The position numbers and the translations under genes were made by a program. Below, piece by piece: positions 45,822 through 54,389 of a stretch of 64,000 bases of DNA; the stretch's first letter is position 1, and every line of letters starts with the position of its first letter. The stretch is from contig NZ_MLAR01000001.1 of NCBI RefSeq assembly GCF_002272925.1, forward strand, positions 62,001 to 126,000. Reading direction: 5' to 3'. The stretch comes from Helicobacter sp. 13S00401-1. GTDB taxonomy: Bacteria > Campylobacterota > Campylobacteria > Campylobacterales > Helicobacteraceae. The notes under the pieces are model-generated. The model made no database searches. It had not been told where the DNA came from and saw only the letters and a program-made list of their open reading frames with translations.

Positions 45822-47105
45822 ATGAGCACCAACAAACTAGGAAAACAAACTAACGCACTACATTTTGGCTACGATAAAGACAAGCAACAAACAGTAAGCG
45901 TGCCCATCTATCAAACAACAGCCTATGCCTTTGATACTAGCCTTCAAGCAAGTAATCGCTTCTCGCTTCAAGAGTTAGGCAACATCTACTCACGCCTTAC
46001 TAATCCAACTTGCGATGTGCTAGAAAAACGCATAAGTGTGCTTGAAGGCGGAACTGCAAGCGTAGTTACTGCTAGTGGCTCAGCTGCCCTTTTTTATGCT
46101 GTCACTAACATAGCTGGTAGTGGGGATAATGTCTTAGTGGCTAATAAGATTTATGGAGGGAGTACTAGCTTACTTTTTCACACACTAAAATGCTTTGGTA
46201 TAGAAGCTAGGGAGTTTGATATAGATGATTTAAGCACTTTGGAATCTAAGATAGATTCTAAGACTAAGGCCATCTTTTTTGAAACACTTAGCAACCCACA
46301 AATCGCAGTCGCTGATATAGAAGCTATAGCTGCTATAGCTAAAAAGCATAAAATCATAAGCATAGCTGATAACACAGTGGCTTCATCTTATCTTTGTAAT
46401 CCTATAGCACACGGTGTAGATGTAGTTACTCACTCACTAAGTAAGTATGCAAGCGGTCAAGGAAGTGTGCTGGCAGGAAGCATTACTGAAAGAGAAGGCT
46501 TAAATGAGCTTATAAAAGATAACCCTCGCTATGCACACTTTAATGAGCCAGATGAAAGTTATCATGGGCTAGTTTATACAAGCCTACCTTTGCCAAACTA
46601 CACACTTAGAATCCGCATAGCCTTGCTTAGAGATATAGGAGCAAGCCTAAGTCCATTTAATGCGTGGCTAGTGTTACAAGGCCTTGAAACACTAGCCATA
46701 AGGATAAAAAAGCACTCTAAAAATGCTTTAAAAATTGCCAAATTCCTAGAAACTCACCCAAAAGTAGAAAGCGTAAGCTACCCTGCTTTAGAATCTAATA
46801 AGTACTATGCCTTATCTCAAAAGTACTTTTATAAAGGGCGTGCAAGTGGGCTTGTAAGTTTTGTTTATAAAGGAAGCCTAGAAGAGGCTAGAAAGGTAGT
46901 TGATAGCACTTCTATCTTTAGTATAGTGGTAAATATCGGCGATACTAAGTCTTTGATAGTACATCCTGCTTCAACCACTCACTCCCAACTTAGTGAAGCT
47001 GAGCTTAAAAAAGTTGGAATCTTGCCTAATCTTATAAGGCTAAGTGTAGGGATAGAAAATATTAAAGATTTAAAAGAAGACTTAAAAGAGGCCTTAGGTG
47101 AGTAA
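45822..47105 (+). CDS. metY: O-acetylhomoserine sulfhydrylase
   Basis: PLP enzyme that makes homocysteine from O-acetylhomoserine and sulfide. N-terminal QTNALHFGYDKDKQQTVSVPIYQTTAYAF, IYSRLTNPTCDVLEKRISVLEGG and the PLP lysine in VVTHSLSKYASGQGSVLAGS (near 203-222) fit the Cys/Met-metabolism family; the 427-residue length and VHPASTTHSQLS favour MetY over MetB or MetC. Methionine gamma-lyase is a less likely reading. Single gene with its own promoter and terminator. Confidence 0.9.
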   Translation: MSTNKLGKQTNALHFGYDKDKQQTVSVPIYQTTAYAFDTSLQASNRFSLQELGNIYSRLTNPTCDVLEKRISVLEGGTASVVTASGSAALFYAVTNIAGSGDNVLVANKIYGGSTSLLFHTLKCFGIEAREFDIDDLSTLESKIDSKTKAIFFETLSNPQIAVADIEAIAAIAKKHKIISIADNTVASSYLCNPIAHGVDVVTHSLSKYASGQGSVLAGSITEREGLNELIKDNPRYAHFNEPDESYHGLVYTSLPLPNYTLRIRIALLRDIGASLSPFNAWLVLQGLETLAIRIKKHSKNALKIAKFLETHPKVESVSYPALESNKYYALSQKYFYKGRASGLVSFVYKGSLEEARKVVDSTSIFSIVVNIGDTKSLIVHPASTTHSQLSEAELKKVGILPNLIRLSVGIENIKDLKEDLKEALGE

Positions 47106-47133
47106 TATTTAGCAAGGTCTTATCTTTTCAAAA

Positions 47134-47173
47134 CAGTAGATTTTTAAAAATCTACTGCTAGCTTTTTTAGCTA
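47134..47173. terminator. Bidirectional terminator, perfect 24-bp palindrome
   Basis: A perfect inverted repeat at 47134-47157 (arms CAGTAGATTTTT / AAAAATCTACTG) lies between the convergent metY and the glutathionylspermidine-synthase-like gene. On the plus strand a six-T run follows within a second small palindrome (TAGCT / AGCTA, to 47173); on the minus strand four U follow. Confidence 0.75.
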
Positions 47174-47184
47174 CAACAAAGCTT

Positions 47185-48354
47185 TTACTTTATGATATGA
47201 CTTACAAACTTAGCGTAATTATCCATTATCAAAGACCCCTTTCTAAAGCCTAGTCCACAAGGCTCATAGGCATAAAAAACTTGGGGTTGATAAAAGTTTC
47301 CTTCATATGAGTTAAGCTCATAAAACTCTTGATATAAAGGCTTATGATTAGCATAGATTCCATCATTTGCTTTTAACACTGTTTTATTAGAATCTAAAAT
47401 CTGAACATTATTACCTTCTCTTCCAAAACTAGGTTTTAAGACTTGTTTAGTTGAAAGTGGCTCATAGCTTGCAGGTAGTAAAAGTGGATGATTAGGAAAA
47501 AGATCCCATAAGATTTTAAGCATGCGTTTGCTTTGAAAAAGCACTGTGTAGGCTGGGTTTATAAAAATCGTGTTTTTATTATCCATCATATTTGCCATTA
47601 TGGCAGCAAGCTCTGGCTCATCTATGGCTATATTTTCCCATGGGATAAGCTTAAACCAAAACTCATAGTTTTCATCATTAAAAAAAGTGCCTTCAACAGA
47701 ATCTAATTGCACTTCATCTACATAGCAAAAGTTTGTCTCAAAGCCACCATGCCTTGCGCAATCTTGCAAAAACTTAACAGTTATCTCTTCTTCATCACTC
47801 CCTCTAATGCTAGAAAAAAGCATACGCCAGCCTTCATAAAGCCTTTCAAACTCTTCTAAGTCAGAATCTAGTGTTATAAGTCTTTTAAAGTTATCACTAA
47901 TTGCTTGGTAGATATTATTAAACTGTAAGTGCTCATCCATGCCATTAAACTTTAAAAGTCCCCATTGAAGACTTGAAGTCTCATATAAACTAGTAGGAGT
48001 ATCAGCGTTAAACTCTAAAAGTTTTATAGGCTTGCCATCAAGCCCGCCAGCTAGATCAAAGCGCCCATAGATATGCCAGTGTATGTCTTCTTCAAAACTT
48101 TGGATTATTGGCTCTATTAAGGAGTTTGGGATATCAAGATCATAAAAAAGATTATTAGCTATGACGTGTTCTGCACCTTCTACATACATAGAGTAAAGCT
48201 CTTCACAAGCATCATAGTAAGTATCTGCTTCTTTTTGAGTTACGTGAATTAGCTCATCACTTATATAATCACTTCCATCTATATCAGTATGCCAACTAAG
48301 TCCTAGGCTTTCCATCTCACTTTTAGTAAAAAGCTTTATCTTGCTTATATCCAT
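47185..48354 (-). CDS. Glutathionylspermidine synthase-like ATP-grasp ligase
   Basis: 389 residues resembling the C-terminal ATP-grasp domain of glutathionylspermidine synthetase and the YgiC/YjfC proteins: HWHIYGRFDLAGGLDGKPIKLLEFNADTPTSLYE near 91-124, PWENIAIDEPELAAIM, FINPAYTVLFQSKRMLKILWDLFPNHPLLLPA, VLKPSFGREGNNV with ATP-binding Lys and Arg, and the C-terminal QPQVFYAYEPCGLGFRKGSLI. Members ligate a peptide to a polyamine, but the real substrate of stand-alone copies is unknown. No amidase domain is present. Confidence 0.85.
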   Translation of the reverse strand: MDISKIKLFTKSEMESLGLSWHTDIDGSDYISDELIHVTQKEADTYYDACEELYSMYVEGAEHVIANNLFYDLDIPNSLIEPIIQSFEEDIHWHIYGRFDLAGGLDGKPIKLLEFNADTPTSLYETSSLQWGLLKFNGMDEHLQFNNIYQAISDNFKRLITLDSDLEEFERLYEGWRMLFSSIRGSDEEEITVKFLQDCARHGGFETNFCYVDEVQLDSVEGTFFNDENYEFWFKLIPWENIAIDEPELAAIMANMMDNKNTIFINPAYTVLFQSKRMLKILWDLFPNHPLLLPASYEPLSTKQVLKPSFGREGNNVQILDSNKTVLKANDGIYANHKPLYQEFYELNSYEGNFYQPQVFYAYEPCGLGFRKGSLIMDNYAKFVSHIIK

Positions 48355-48473
48355 GCTTTAAGTCCTTATGCTGTTTTGATAAAAAATTTTATCTCAAAAT
48401 AGAGCTTATTATGGAATCTTTGTGTGAAGAGAAGAGATTAGCCAAACTGGAGGATTAAGGCATTATGTAAGTA

Positions 48474-48508
48474 GACTAGATTCTAAAAAGATGTTTTAAA
48501 ATCTAGTC
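48474..48508 (-). terminator. Long hairpin downstream of ferritin
   Basis: GACTAGATT pairs with AATCTAGTC, and inside it TAAAA with TTTTA across a C/A mismatch, with a 5-base loop. It lies 60 bases beyond the ferritin stop, with no strong U run after it. The stem contains one copy of the TAGAWTCTA motif. A smaller GU-containing stem lies at about 48532-48554. Confidence 0.45.
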
Positions 48509-48567
48509 TTAAGATTAAGTCTTTGTAAGGAAGCTAGCATTTAAGGTTTGCTAACTTATTATAGGAC

Positions 48568-49062
48568 TTAGTGAGAGTTTAGTGAGCCAAGATATTGATC
48601 AGCAAAGTACATACTATCGCCTGCTTCGCCGATTAATTTAATCTTATCAACTATGCCTCTAAATAACGCTTCTTCTTCGTGTTGTTCAGCTACATACCAT
48701 TGTAAGAAGTTAAAAGTTGAGTGGTCTTTTTTAGCCAGTGTTAAATCAACTAGTTCATTAATAGATTTAGTAACTTTTAGTTCGTGCTCATAAGTTTTTT
48801 CAAAAACGTCTAATAAAGATTTAAATTTATTTTCAGGTTTTTCAATTTGTTGTATTTCTACTTCTGTATCAGTTTCATTTAGATACTTCATAAGTTTTTG
48901 AGCGTGTGCGCTTTCATCTTGAGCGTGGTCAAATAAGAACTTGCCAGCACCTTCAAGTTTGTTTGTATAACACCATGAAGACATACTTAAATATAAGTGT
49001 GATGCAAACATTTCTTTAGCAATTTGATCATTTAGTGCTTTGATAACTTCTTTTTCTAACAT
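48568..49062 (-). CDS. ftn: Non-heme ferritin
   Basis: Iron-storage protein that oxidises and sequesters iron. Start chosen at 49062 (MLEKEVIKALNDQIAKEM), which has AAAGGA nine bases upstream and matches the usual N-terminus; an in-frame ATG 51 bases earlier overlaps the -10 box and is not credible. Four-helix ferritin with ferroxidase residues in the E of AKEMFASHLYLSMSSWC (near 17), HAQDESAHAQKL (near 46-57) and FLQWYVAEQHEEEALF (near 121-136). 164 residues. Resembles H. pylori Pfr. Confidence 0.95.
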   Translation of the reverse strand: MLEKEVIKALNDQIAKEMFASHLYLSMSSWCYTNKLEGAGKFLFDHAQDESAHAQKLMKYLNETDTEVEIQQIEKPENKFKSLLDVFEKTYEHELKVTKSINELVDLTLAKKDHSTFNFLQWYVAEQHEEEALFRGIVDKIKLIGEAGDSMYFADQYLGSLNSH

Positions 49063-49111
49063 GAGGTGTCCTTTATAATTCTTGAGATAGTTCCTTGTTA
49101 AAGGTTGTCTC

Positions 49112-49141
49112 ATTATATGGCATAAAATAATAATAAGTCAA
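49112..49141 (-). promoter_or_regulatory. Ferritin promoter, possible Fur-type operator
   Basis: On the minus strand TTGACT (49141-49136) and TATAAT (49117-49112) are separated by 18 bases, close to consensus. The spacer contains TTATTATTATTTTAT, which resembles half-sites of Helicobacter Fur boxes (TAATAAT); apo-Fur control of the ferritin gene is known in H. pylori, so similar control is plausible. Confidence 0.7.
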
Positions 49142-49157
49142 TACTTTTTCATTAACT

Positions 49158-49190
49158 TTCTTACTTTTTTTACAAAGTAAGAACTTTTTT
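49158..49190 (+). terminator. Orphan plus-strand intrinsic terminator
   Basis: TTCTTACTTT (49158-49167) pairs perfectly with AAAGTAAGAA (49174-49183) and is followed by CTTTTTT. It faces the plus strand, where no gene ends; the nearest gene is the divergent ferritin. The rest of the 455-base gap 49063-49517 holds the ferritin promoter, AT-rich DNA and the ssrA repeats. Confidence 0.6.
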
Positions 49191-49420
49191 CCACATAAAC
49201 TAAAAATTAAACTATTTTTAATAATAATAGTAGGAATGCATTTATGCTCATATCTGAGACTACAGGCTTTAACAACCCCTTTTTTAAGAATCTAAATATT
49301 TTATTAAATCTTATGTTAGAATGAAAGGCTTTTAAAGCTTAAGTTAGTTAAGAGACTTTAAGCCCTTACACTTATCTATAAGAGCTTTTAAATATGGGGC
49401 TGTTTTTTAAGAAACCAAAG

Positions 49421-49521
49421 GTTTTCAAGGAAACATCCCCATATGTGCTTTAAGATTATACATACGGGGACAGTTTTCAAGGAAACATCCCCATATGTGC
49501 TTTAAGATTATACATACGGGG
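49421..49521 (+). repeat. Tandem 49-bp direct repeat carrying ssrA leader
   Basis: The stretch 49421-49469 recurs exactly at 49473-49521 (period 52). Each unit holds CCCCATATGT, a loop with TTATAC (-10-like), and ACATACGGGG, giving a hairpin with one mismatch that ends on GGGG. In the second unit this GGGG is the first four bases of tmRNA. A further GGGGCTGTTTT at 49396-49406 copies the tmRNA 5' end. Confidence 0.9.
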
Positions 49522-49899
49522 CTGTTTTGGCTTTCGACGGGAATTTTTTAATATAAATTGCATACCAGCTGATATCTGTCACTATCACCAAATATAAATG
49601 CAAACAATGCAAATTACGCTCCAGCCTACGCTAAAGCTGCATAGGTTTAACTAACACCCGGAGCTGGTCTTTATTCCATCTACTAAGCGCGACTTAAAGA
49701 CCATAACCCTAGCTTAGTGGCTCTTCTTAAATCAGACAAAAGTTAAGAAGCTAAGACTACTTGTCCTACTTTTAAGTCCTTCTTTTTTGGGCAGTTTTTA
49801 AAACTTATAAGTAGTATCTACAAAAACTATCCTAAGTATGTAGAGGTTTATATAAGGGAAGATTTTCGGACTGGGGTTCAATTCCCCACAGCTCCACCA
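49518..49899 (+). ncRNA. ssrA: tmRNA (ssrA)
   Basis: Rescues stalled ribosomes and tags nascent proteins. The 5' end GGGGCTGTTTTGGCTTTCGACGG and 3' end GGTTCAATTCCCCACAGCTCCACCA form the alanine-tRNA-like acceptor (GGGGCTG / CAGCTCC plus ACCA) with a T arm. The tag frame at 49600-49644 reads ANNANYAPAYAKAA and then TAG, very like campylobacterial tags. About 382 bases, single-piece form. Transcribed divergently from ferritin, after the tandem repeat. Confidence 0.97.
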
Positions 49900-50025
49900 T
49901 TTTTGTAACGCCTTAAGTTTTATAACTTAAAGTTTCTTTATCTCACACTTCAAATAAATTTTTCATCACAATAAGCTTCATATACTATAAAATCATGCAT
50001 AAACTTAAATTAAGGGCTAAGATAC

Positions 50026-50406
50026 ATGGGACTTTTAAGATTTGGATTAAAGACTTTAGTAACACTAACTCCCACTCATATCAAAGATGACCTAATCTCA
50101 AAAGCCAGCCACAAGCTCTTAGAATCTAAACTTAAAGGCGTAATAGAAAAGATGCTAAAACTAAACCTTGATAGCACAAACAAAACCATAGACTTAGAAG
50201 TAAAGCTAAAAGGAGAAAGTGAGAGTATAAAAGTATATATCACAGGCTATAAGCTAGTTAAACTTGATGATGAAAGAGCCCTCCTTTACTTTGAAACCAT
50301 CCAAACTTCAAGAGAGTGGATAGATACTCTTATAAAACTTTACTTTAAGGATAAGCCTGTACCTATCCCTACAAAATATGCTGAAACTTTAGGGATAGTC
50401 ATCTAG
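50026..50406 (+). CDS. Uncharacterised 126-residue protein
   Basis: Not recognised. No signal peptide or clear membrane helix. The first 45 residues are amphipathic helical (LLRFGLKTLVTL to KLKGVIEKMLKLNL), followed by strands with regular alternation (KTIDLEVKLKG, SIKVYITGYKLVKL, RALLYFETIQT) and a helix (EWIDTLIKLYF). The helix-then-sheet order recalls lipid-binding or SMP-like folds, but that is only a guess. Codon use fits the genome and it lies alone between ssrA and comF. One TAGAWTCTA motif sits at 50120. Confidence 0.65.
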   Translation: MGLLRFGLKTLVTLTPTHIKDDLISKASHKLLESKLKGVIEKMLKLNLDSTNKTIDLEVKLKGESESIKVYITGYKLVKLDDERALLYFETIQTSREWIDTLIKLYFKDKPVPIPTKYAETLGIVI

Positions 50407-50443
50407 TTAGCATTTAAAATTTATCTAACAACTTTTATTATTT

Positions 50444-51034
50444 CTAATACCTTGCATCACTTAACGTATAAGCAAAAAGTACGCTTACACCACTAACATT
50501 AAGTGCTTCTATAGCTTCTTTTAAAGTAGCTCCAGTTGTTATGATGTCATCTACTAGTATGCAAGAGTTAAACTTAGAATCTAGTCTAACTTTAAAATCC
50601 CTCTTAGCGTTTTGACGCTCACTAGCACTTAGAAGATGAAAAAAGTTAGCATTATCTGTTTTAGATTTTAAGGCGTTATGCACAACCTTAAAGCCATATT
50701 TTTTGAAGCTTTGGGCTATGATGCTTGAGTGCGAGTAAGCCCCTTTTAAACTAGCATCAACTGCTATAACTGCAGTATGAGTTTTATTAATATCAAGTAG
50801 ATTAGGATAGGTTTTAAAAAACTCTTTTAGTGCTACTTCACTTAGTCTTTTATAGATTCTAGACCCAAGCAAAGAGTACTTGCTTAGCAAAAACTCCCTT
50901 ACTTCAGAGTAAGCAAAGCTACTCACAATCCTAGTTGAAAAAATACGCCTTTGAGAAAAAATCATAGAAAGATTAGAGATGCAGTCCTTACAAACTAACT
51001 CTAAGCTAAGTTTAGAACATCCTAAACATCTCAT
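50444..51034 (-). CDS. comF: ComF-family phosphoribosyltransferase-like protein
   Basis: 196 residues. Cys pairs near the N-terminus (MRCLGCSKLSLELVCKDC) and a type I PRTase loop CILVDDIITTGATLKEAIEAL near 160-180 are typical of ComF/GntX. Members are needed for DNA uptake in several competent bacteria, with unknown biochemistry. Twenty-six bases after tmk. Confidence 0.87.
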   Translation of the reverse strand: MRCLGCSKLSLELVCKDCISNLSMIFSQRRIFSTRIVSSFAYSEVREFLLSKYSLLGSRIYKRLSEVALKEFFKTYPNLLDINKTHTAVIAVDASLKGAYSHSSIIAQSFKKYGFKVVHNALKSKTDNANFFHLLSASERQNAKRDFKVRLDSKFNSCILVDDIITTGATLKEAIEALNVSGVSVLFAYTLSDARY

Positions 51035-51060
51035 AAAATGCCACCTTATAAAAAAGTGTC

Positions 51061-51633
51061 TTATAAGTCAAAAAAGTCCTTTATATCATTATGTATAGAA
51101 TCTATACTCTTACTAGCATCTATACTTTTAACCAAAACACCTTTTTTTTCTAAAAGTCCCAGCGTGGATTTTAATCTAGTCTGAACACTTAAAAGATACT
51201 CTAGCCCCTTAGCTTCTATGCCATCTTGCTTTTTAGCTTTTAGCCTAATGCTTAGTGCATCTTTACTTATCTCTAAAAGCACAACCTTAGTAGGAAGTAT
51301 GCCACTAGTTGCAAAGAGGTTTAACTCTAGTGCGCACTCTAAGTCTAAGTCTGAGTAAGCCACGCCTGAAACTAGGCTTCTATCACTTATAACAAATTTA
51401 GGATTTTGAAGTCTTAGCTCATTAAAAAGTGCAGCCCTTGAAGCAAGAAAGAGTAAAAACATAGTTTTATGATCTAGGTTAGATTCTATCTCTTTTCTTA
51501 TCATAGGACCTAGTGGAGAGCTATCTGGTTCACTTATAAAAGTAATCTTTTTAGAATCTAAAGCCTTTTTTAATAATCCTATCTGAGTGGATTTACCAAC
51601 ACAGTCTATACCCTCTAATACGCAGTAAGTCAT
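51061..51633 (-). CDS. tmk: Thymidylate kinase
   Basis: Phosphorylates dTMP. P-loop [23 protein letters not shown] (near 3-25), the DRSL variant of the DR(Y/H) motif in [16 protein letters not shown] near 81-96, and LID region [12 protein letters not shown]. 190 residues. Overlaps coaD by four bases (ATGA). Confidence 0.94.
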   Translation of the reverse strand: MTYCVLEGIDCVGKSTQIGLLKKALDSKKITFISEPDSSPLGPMIRKEIESNLDHKTMFLLFLASRAALFNELRLQNPKFVISDRSLVSGVAYSDLDLECALELNLFATSGILPTKVVLLEISKDALSIRLKAKKQDGIEAKGLEYLLSVQTRLKSTLGLLEKKGVLVKSIDASKSIDSIHNDIKDFFDL

Positions 51634-52115
51634 AATTTATCTTTTAAGTGTTTTTCTATATAACTTGCCACTTCAATAGGCAAGAGATGATTGGCATTGC
51701 CATTATGAGTGATGATGCTTCTTACTATAGAAGAGCTTATAAAGGCGTTTTGTAAAGTTGGCATGAAGTAGATAGTATCAAGGTTTGGATTTAAAGAGTT
51801 GTTCGCATAGCCCATTTGAAGCTCATACTCAAAGTCGCTTACTACCCTAAGTCCTCTTATGATGATGTTTATATTTCTGTTTCTTGCTAGACTTGCTAAG
51901 AGCTCATCAAAGACTATGCACTCAACATTAGCCATATCTTTTGTTACAGCCTGTGCCATCTCTAGTCTTTGTTCTAGGCTAAAAAGTGGATTCTTACTTT
52001 CACTTTTAGCTATGGCTAAAAGCACTTTATCAAACATAGTAACACTTCGCTTTATGATATCTACATGCCCATTTGTAAGGGGATCAAAAGTCCCCGGATA
52101 GATGGCATTTTTCAT
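51630..52115 (-). CDS. coaD: Pantetheine-phosphate adenylyltransferase
   Basis: Penultimate step of coenzyme A synthesis. [20 protein letters not shown] with the HxGH-type TNGH motif (near 15-18), [21 protein letters not shown] and the C-terminal ISSSIVRSI motif. 161 residues, normal. Upstream partner of tmk. Confidence 0.97.
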   Translation of the reverse strand: MKNAIYPGTFDPLTNGHVDIIKRSVTMFDKVLLAIAKSESKNPLFSLEQRLEMAQAVTKDMANVECIVFDELLASLARNRNINIIIRGLRVVSDFEYELQMGYANNSLNPNLDTIYFMPTLQNAFISSSIVRSIITHNGNANHLLPIEVASYIEKHLKDKL

Positions 52116-52136
52116 GCTTTAACCTTTTGGTTTTTT

Positions 52137-52691
52137 CTAGTAGCCTGCTGGCTGAACAGTAAAGCTTTCAAAGATAACTGCTTGCACTCTAGTAGTAGTT
52201 AGTATAGTGTTTACATTAGCTATGATTTGTGCCCTTGCTTTTAGCTTGTTTTTACTTTCTTGTATCTCAGCTGCAGTATATTGAGAAAGAATGTTGTTTA
52301 TATAATCGCTTATGATTCCATCTTTACTGCTAACTTCATTTATACCTTTAGTATTATCTAACACAAGTTGAACTTGTACTTTTAGATAGCCGCCTACTTG
52401 CTCATCACTTCTTGAAGGCTTTAAGTTAACTATAATTCCATCTTTTGCCTTCATAGTATAAATGGCTGCTGGATTTTTATAGTACTCTGTGCTTGCATTA
52501 ATCTGAGTTGCTACATTAGGAGAGGGTAAAACTACTACATTTTGAGGAGCTGCATTGTCATCTTTGCTACCACTGCCCATGAAAAAAAATGCAACTATGC
52601 CTATTATTATTAAGATAACTATCAAAACGCCAAGTATCACAAATAATACCGTAGCACCCTTTTTTGTATTATGCTTTGCTTCATCTGCCAT
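52137..52691 (-). CDS. fliL: Flagellar basal body protein FliL
   Basis: 184 residues with a cytoplasmic tail of about 15, one membrane helix at about 15-36 and a periplasmic domain ending VQAVIFESFTVQPAGY, the form of FliL in campylobacters. FliL surrounds stator units and supports torque. Twelve bases after rsmD; a paralogue lies on the other side of rsmD. No other flagellar gene is nearby. Confidence 0.85.
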   Translation of the reverse strand: MADEAKHNTKKGATVLFVILGVLIVILIIIGIVAFFFMGSGSKDDNAAPQNVVVLPSPNVATQINASTEYYKNPAAIYTMKAKDGIIVNLKPSRSDEQVGGYLKVQVQLVLDNTKGINEVSSKDGIISDYINNILSQYTAAEIQESKNKLKARAQIIANVNTILTTTRVQAVIFESFTVQPAGY

Positions 52692-52702
52692 ATCTTCTCC
52701 CT

Positions 52703-53278
52703 TTAAGATTTTATAAAAGCTAGACTAGTTTTTCCAAAGCTAACTTTGCTTTCTATATTAAAAAACTGTTCTATATCAATATCGGTATTAAACTCTAAGA
52801 TACATAAAGTTACGTTTATATCTTGTTTTAAGATATTTAAAAAGTTAGCTATACGTTCATATATATCGCTAAAACCCTCCCTTATACTAAAAGGTGGGTC
52901 AAGATATAGTAAACAAGGCTTTTTTATAGTCTTTAACAAAGCTAAAGATTCTAAAAAAGATGCATGAAAGCTAGTTATACAAACATCTTTAAATCTAGCC
53001 TTACATAAGTTTATATTCTTACTTAAGTTAGAAAAAGCTTGCTTATCTACTTCAAAAAATACACACTCTTTAAAGCCAACAGAAAGGGCTTCAAAGCCTA
53101 TCTGCCCACTCCCACTAAAGCACTCTACAAAACATATCTCTTCTTTTCTTTCGAGATTTCTAAGTCTATCTATAAGCGAAGTTTTAACTCGCGACTTAGT
53201 AGGTCTTGTAGTAAGGCTAGATTCAAAAAAAAGTTTAAGCCCTTTAAGTCTTCCTTGTCTTATCACAAAACTATGCAT
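52703..53278 (-). CDS. rsmD: 16S rRNA (guanine-966-N2)-methyltransferase
   Basis: 191 residues. RQGRLKGLKLFFESSLTTRPTKSRVKTSLIDRL at the start, the SAM motif FVECFSGSGQIGFEALSVG (near 53-71), and catalytic LYLDPPFS (near 123-130) mark RsmD. Overlaps the fliL paralogue by eight bases. Confidence 0.92.
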   Translation of the reverse strand: MHSFVIRQGRLKGLKLFFESSLTTRPTKSRVKTSLIDRLRNLERKEEICFVECFSGSGQIGFEALSVGFKECVFFEVDKQAFSNLSKNINLCKARFKDVCITSFHASFLESLALLKTIKKPCLLYLDPPFSIREGFSDIYERIANFLNILKQDINVTLCILEFNTDIDIEQFFNIESKVSFGKTSLAFIKS

Positions 53279-53771
53279 CTATATTAAAACCATCAAAAAC
53301 TATATACCTTACTTTGCCATCTTCTAAGATTTGATTAATCTTAGTTTTTAAAAGACTTTTTAGATTATCCCTATTTACAACACCTTCTACTTCACCTGGA
53401 GTAAGTGTGCTTGCAGTATCACTTACTATCTCACGGATTAAGGGCTCTTTTGTATTTAGCTCATTAACTAGCTGCTTATTTTCAAGCACAAAAGATAGCT
53501 TAAGTCTGAGCTTTAAAGGAAGAGTGTTAGGTGGGCTAGGCTTTAAGTCAACTATAAAAGGCTCACTAAAGACATATAGATATCTAGCATTTTTTAAAAT
53601 ATCCATCTTATCAAATGGCTTAGATGTATTCTTACTCATCTCTTGTGTGTTAGATTCCACCATCTTAGGGGCTATATTTTTTGCAGGTTTAAAAAAGATA
53701 AAAAGTAGTACTAAGATTATGATTAAGACGATGATAAAAATCACTAAGATTACAATAGGTCTTTTATTCAT
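53271..53771 (-). CDS. FliL-like paralogue
   Basis: 166 residues. One N-terminal membrane helix at 6-29 (very I/V/L rich), then a periplasmic domain whose pattern follows FliL: YLYVFSEPFIVDLKPSPPNTLPLKLRLKLSFVLENKQLVNELNTKEPLIREIVSDTAS, and the C-terminal INQILEDGKVRYIVFDGFNI aligning with the end of fliL (TRVQAVIFESFTV). Weak overall similarity to fliL suggests an old duplication; it may belong to the same motor or serve another complex. Confidence 0.75.
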   Translation of the reverse strand: MNKRPIVILVIFIIVLIIILVLLFIFFKPAKNIAPKMVESNTQEMSKNTSKPFDKMDILKNARYLYVFSEPFIVDLKPSPPNTLPLKLRLKLSFVLENKQLVNELNTKEPLIREIVSDTASTLTPGEVEGVVNRDNLKSLLKTKINQILEDGKVRYIVFDGFNIDA

Positions 53772-53792
53772 TACAACTCTTCTTTAAAATGT

Positions 53793-54389
53793 TTAGCTTT
53801 TAGCTATCTTTGCTAGTCTATCTAAGAACTCTTCTACAAGCTCGCTTACATACTCACCTTTTTCGCCCTCTGCGTTTTTAAGCAAGCCTTCTATATCTTT
53901 TAGCTTACTTAAGTCAAGCTTTTTTTGTTCCTTATTAAAACTTTCTTCTTCGCCAAGATTATTTTTTAGGCTTTCAAGCCTTTTAAAGTCTCTTTTTAAA
54001 AAACTACCTTCTTGTAAAAACTTATCTTTTTGCATAAAACTTTCTTGATGTTTTTGATAAAACTCATGAAGTTGCAAAAAGATTCCATAAACACTACAAG
54101 GTATTAGTATGTCTTTATTTATCTGGCAAATTGGCAAGGCTTGCTTAGTTTCTCTAGCCGCATCTAAAGTGTCTTGTCTACTTAAAGTTTTTTCTAGGTT
54201 GCTTTCTATACTTAACCTACTTTCTAGCTCTTCTATAGGGATATCAGAGATGATTAAGTCAGCATCTTCTAGCTTTACTAAAATACTTTTTAGATAGAAA
54301 CTAAAACTTATAGATAAAAAAGGGTCTTTACAGATTAGATGTACCTTTAAGTCGTCCTCGTTTAAAAAGTCTAGGTCGTTTTTATACAT
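53793..54389 (-). CDS. Uncharacterised protein with receiver-like N-terminus
   Basis: 198 residues, not recognised. Residues 12-110 have alternating strands and helices with the order of a degenerate receiver domain: LKVHLICKDPFLSISFSFYL, DADLIISDIPIEE, and QALPICQINKDILIPCSVYGIFLQLHEFY, but without the complete acidic pocket and lysine needed for phosphorylation. Residues 115-198 are charged and helical, probably coiled coil. Its ATG lies 19 bases inside the end of truA with GAGG upstream, so it is coupled to truA. Confidence 0.65.
   Translation of the reverse strand: MYKNDLDFLNEDDLKVHLICKDPFLSISFSFYLKSILVKLEDADLIISDIPIEELESRLSIESNLEKTLSRQDTLDAARETKQALPICQINKDILIPCSVYGIFLQLHEFYQKHQESFMQKDKFLQEGSFLKRDFKRLESLKNNLGEEESFNKEQKKLDLSKLKDIEGLLKNAEGEKGEYVSELVEEFLDRLAKIAKS

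Noticed and set aside
49063-49113. Upstream ATG for ferritin
   Set aside because: It overlaps the -10 box; the ATG at 49062 has a good ribosome site and the usual ferritin start.
49421-49521. Tandem repeat read as a CRISPR fragment
   Set aside because: Only two units of 49 bp with a 3-bp gap, and no spacers; it is a duplicated ssrA leader.
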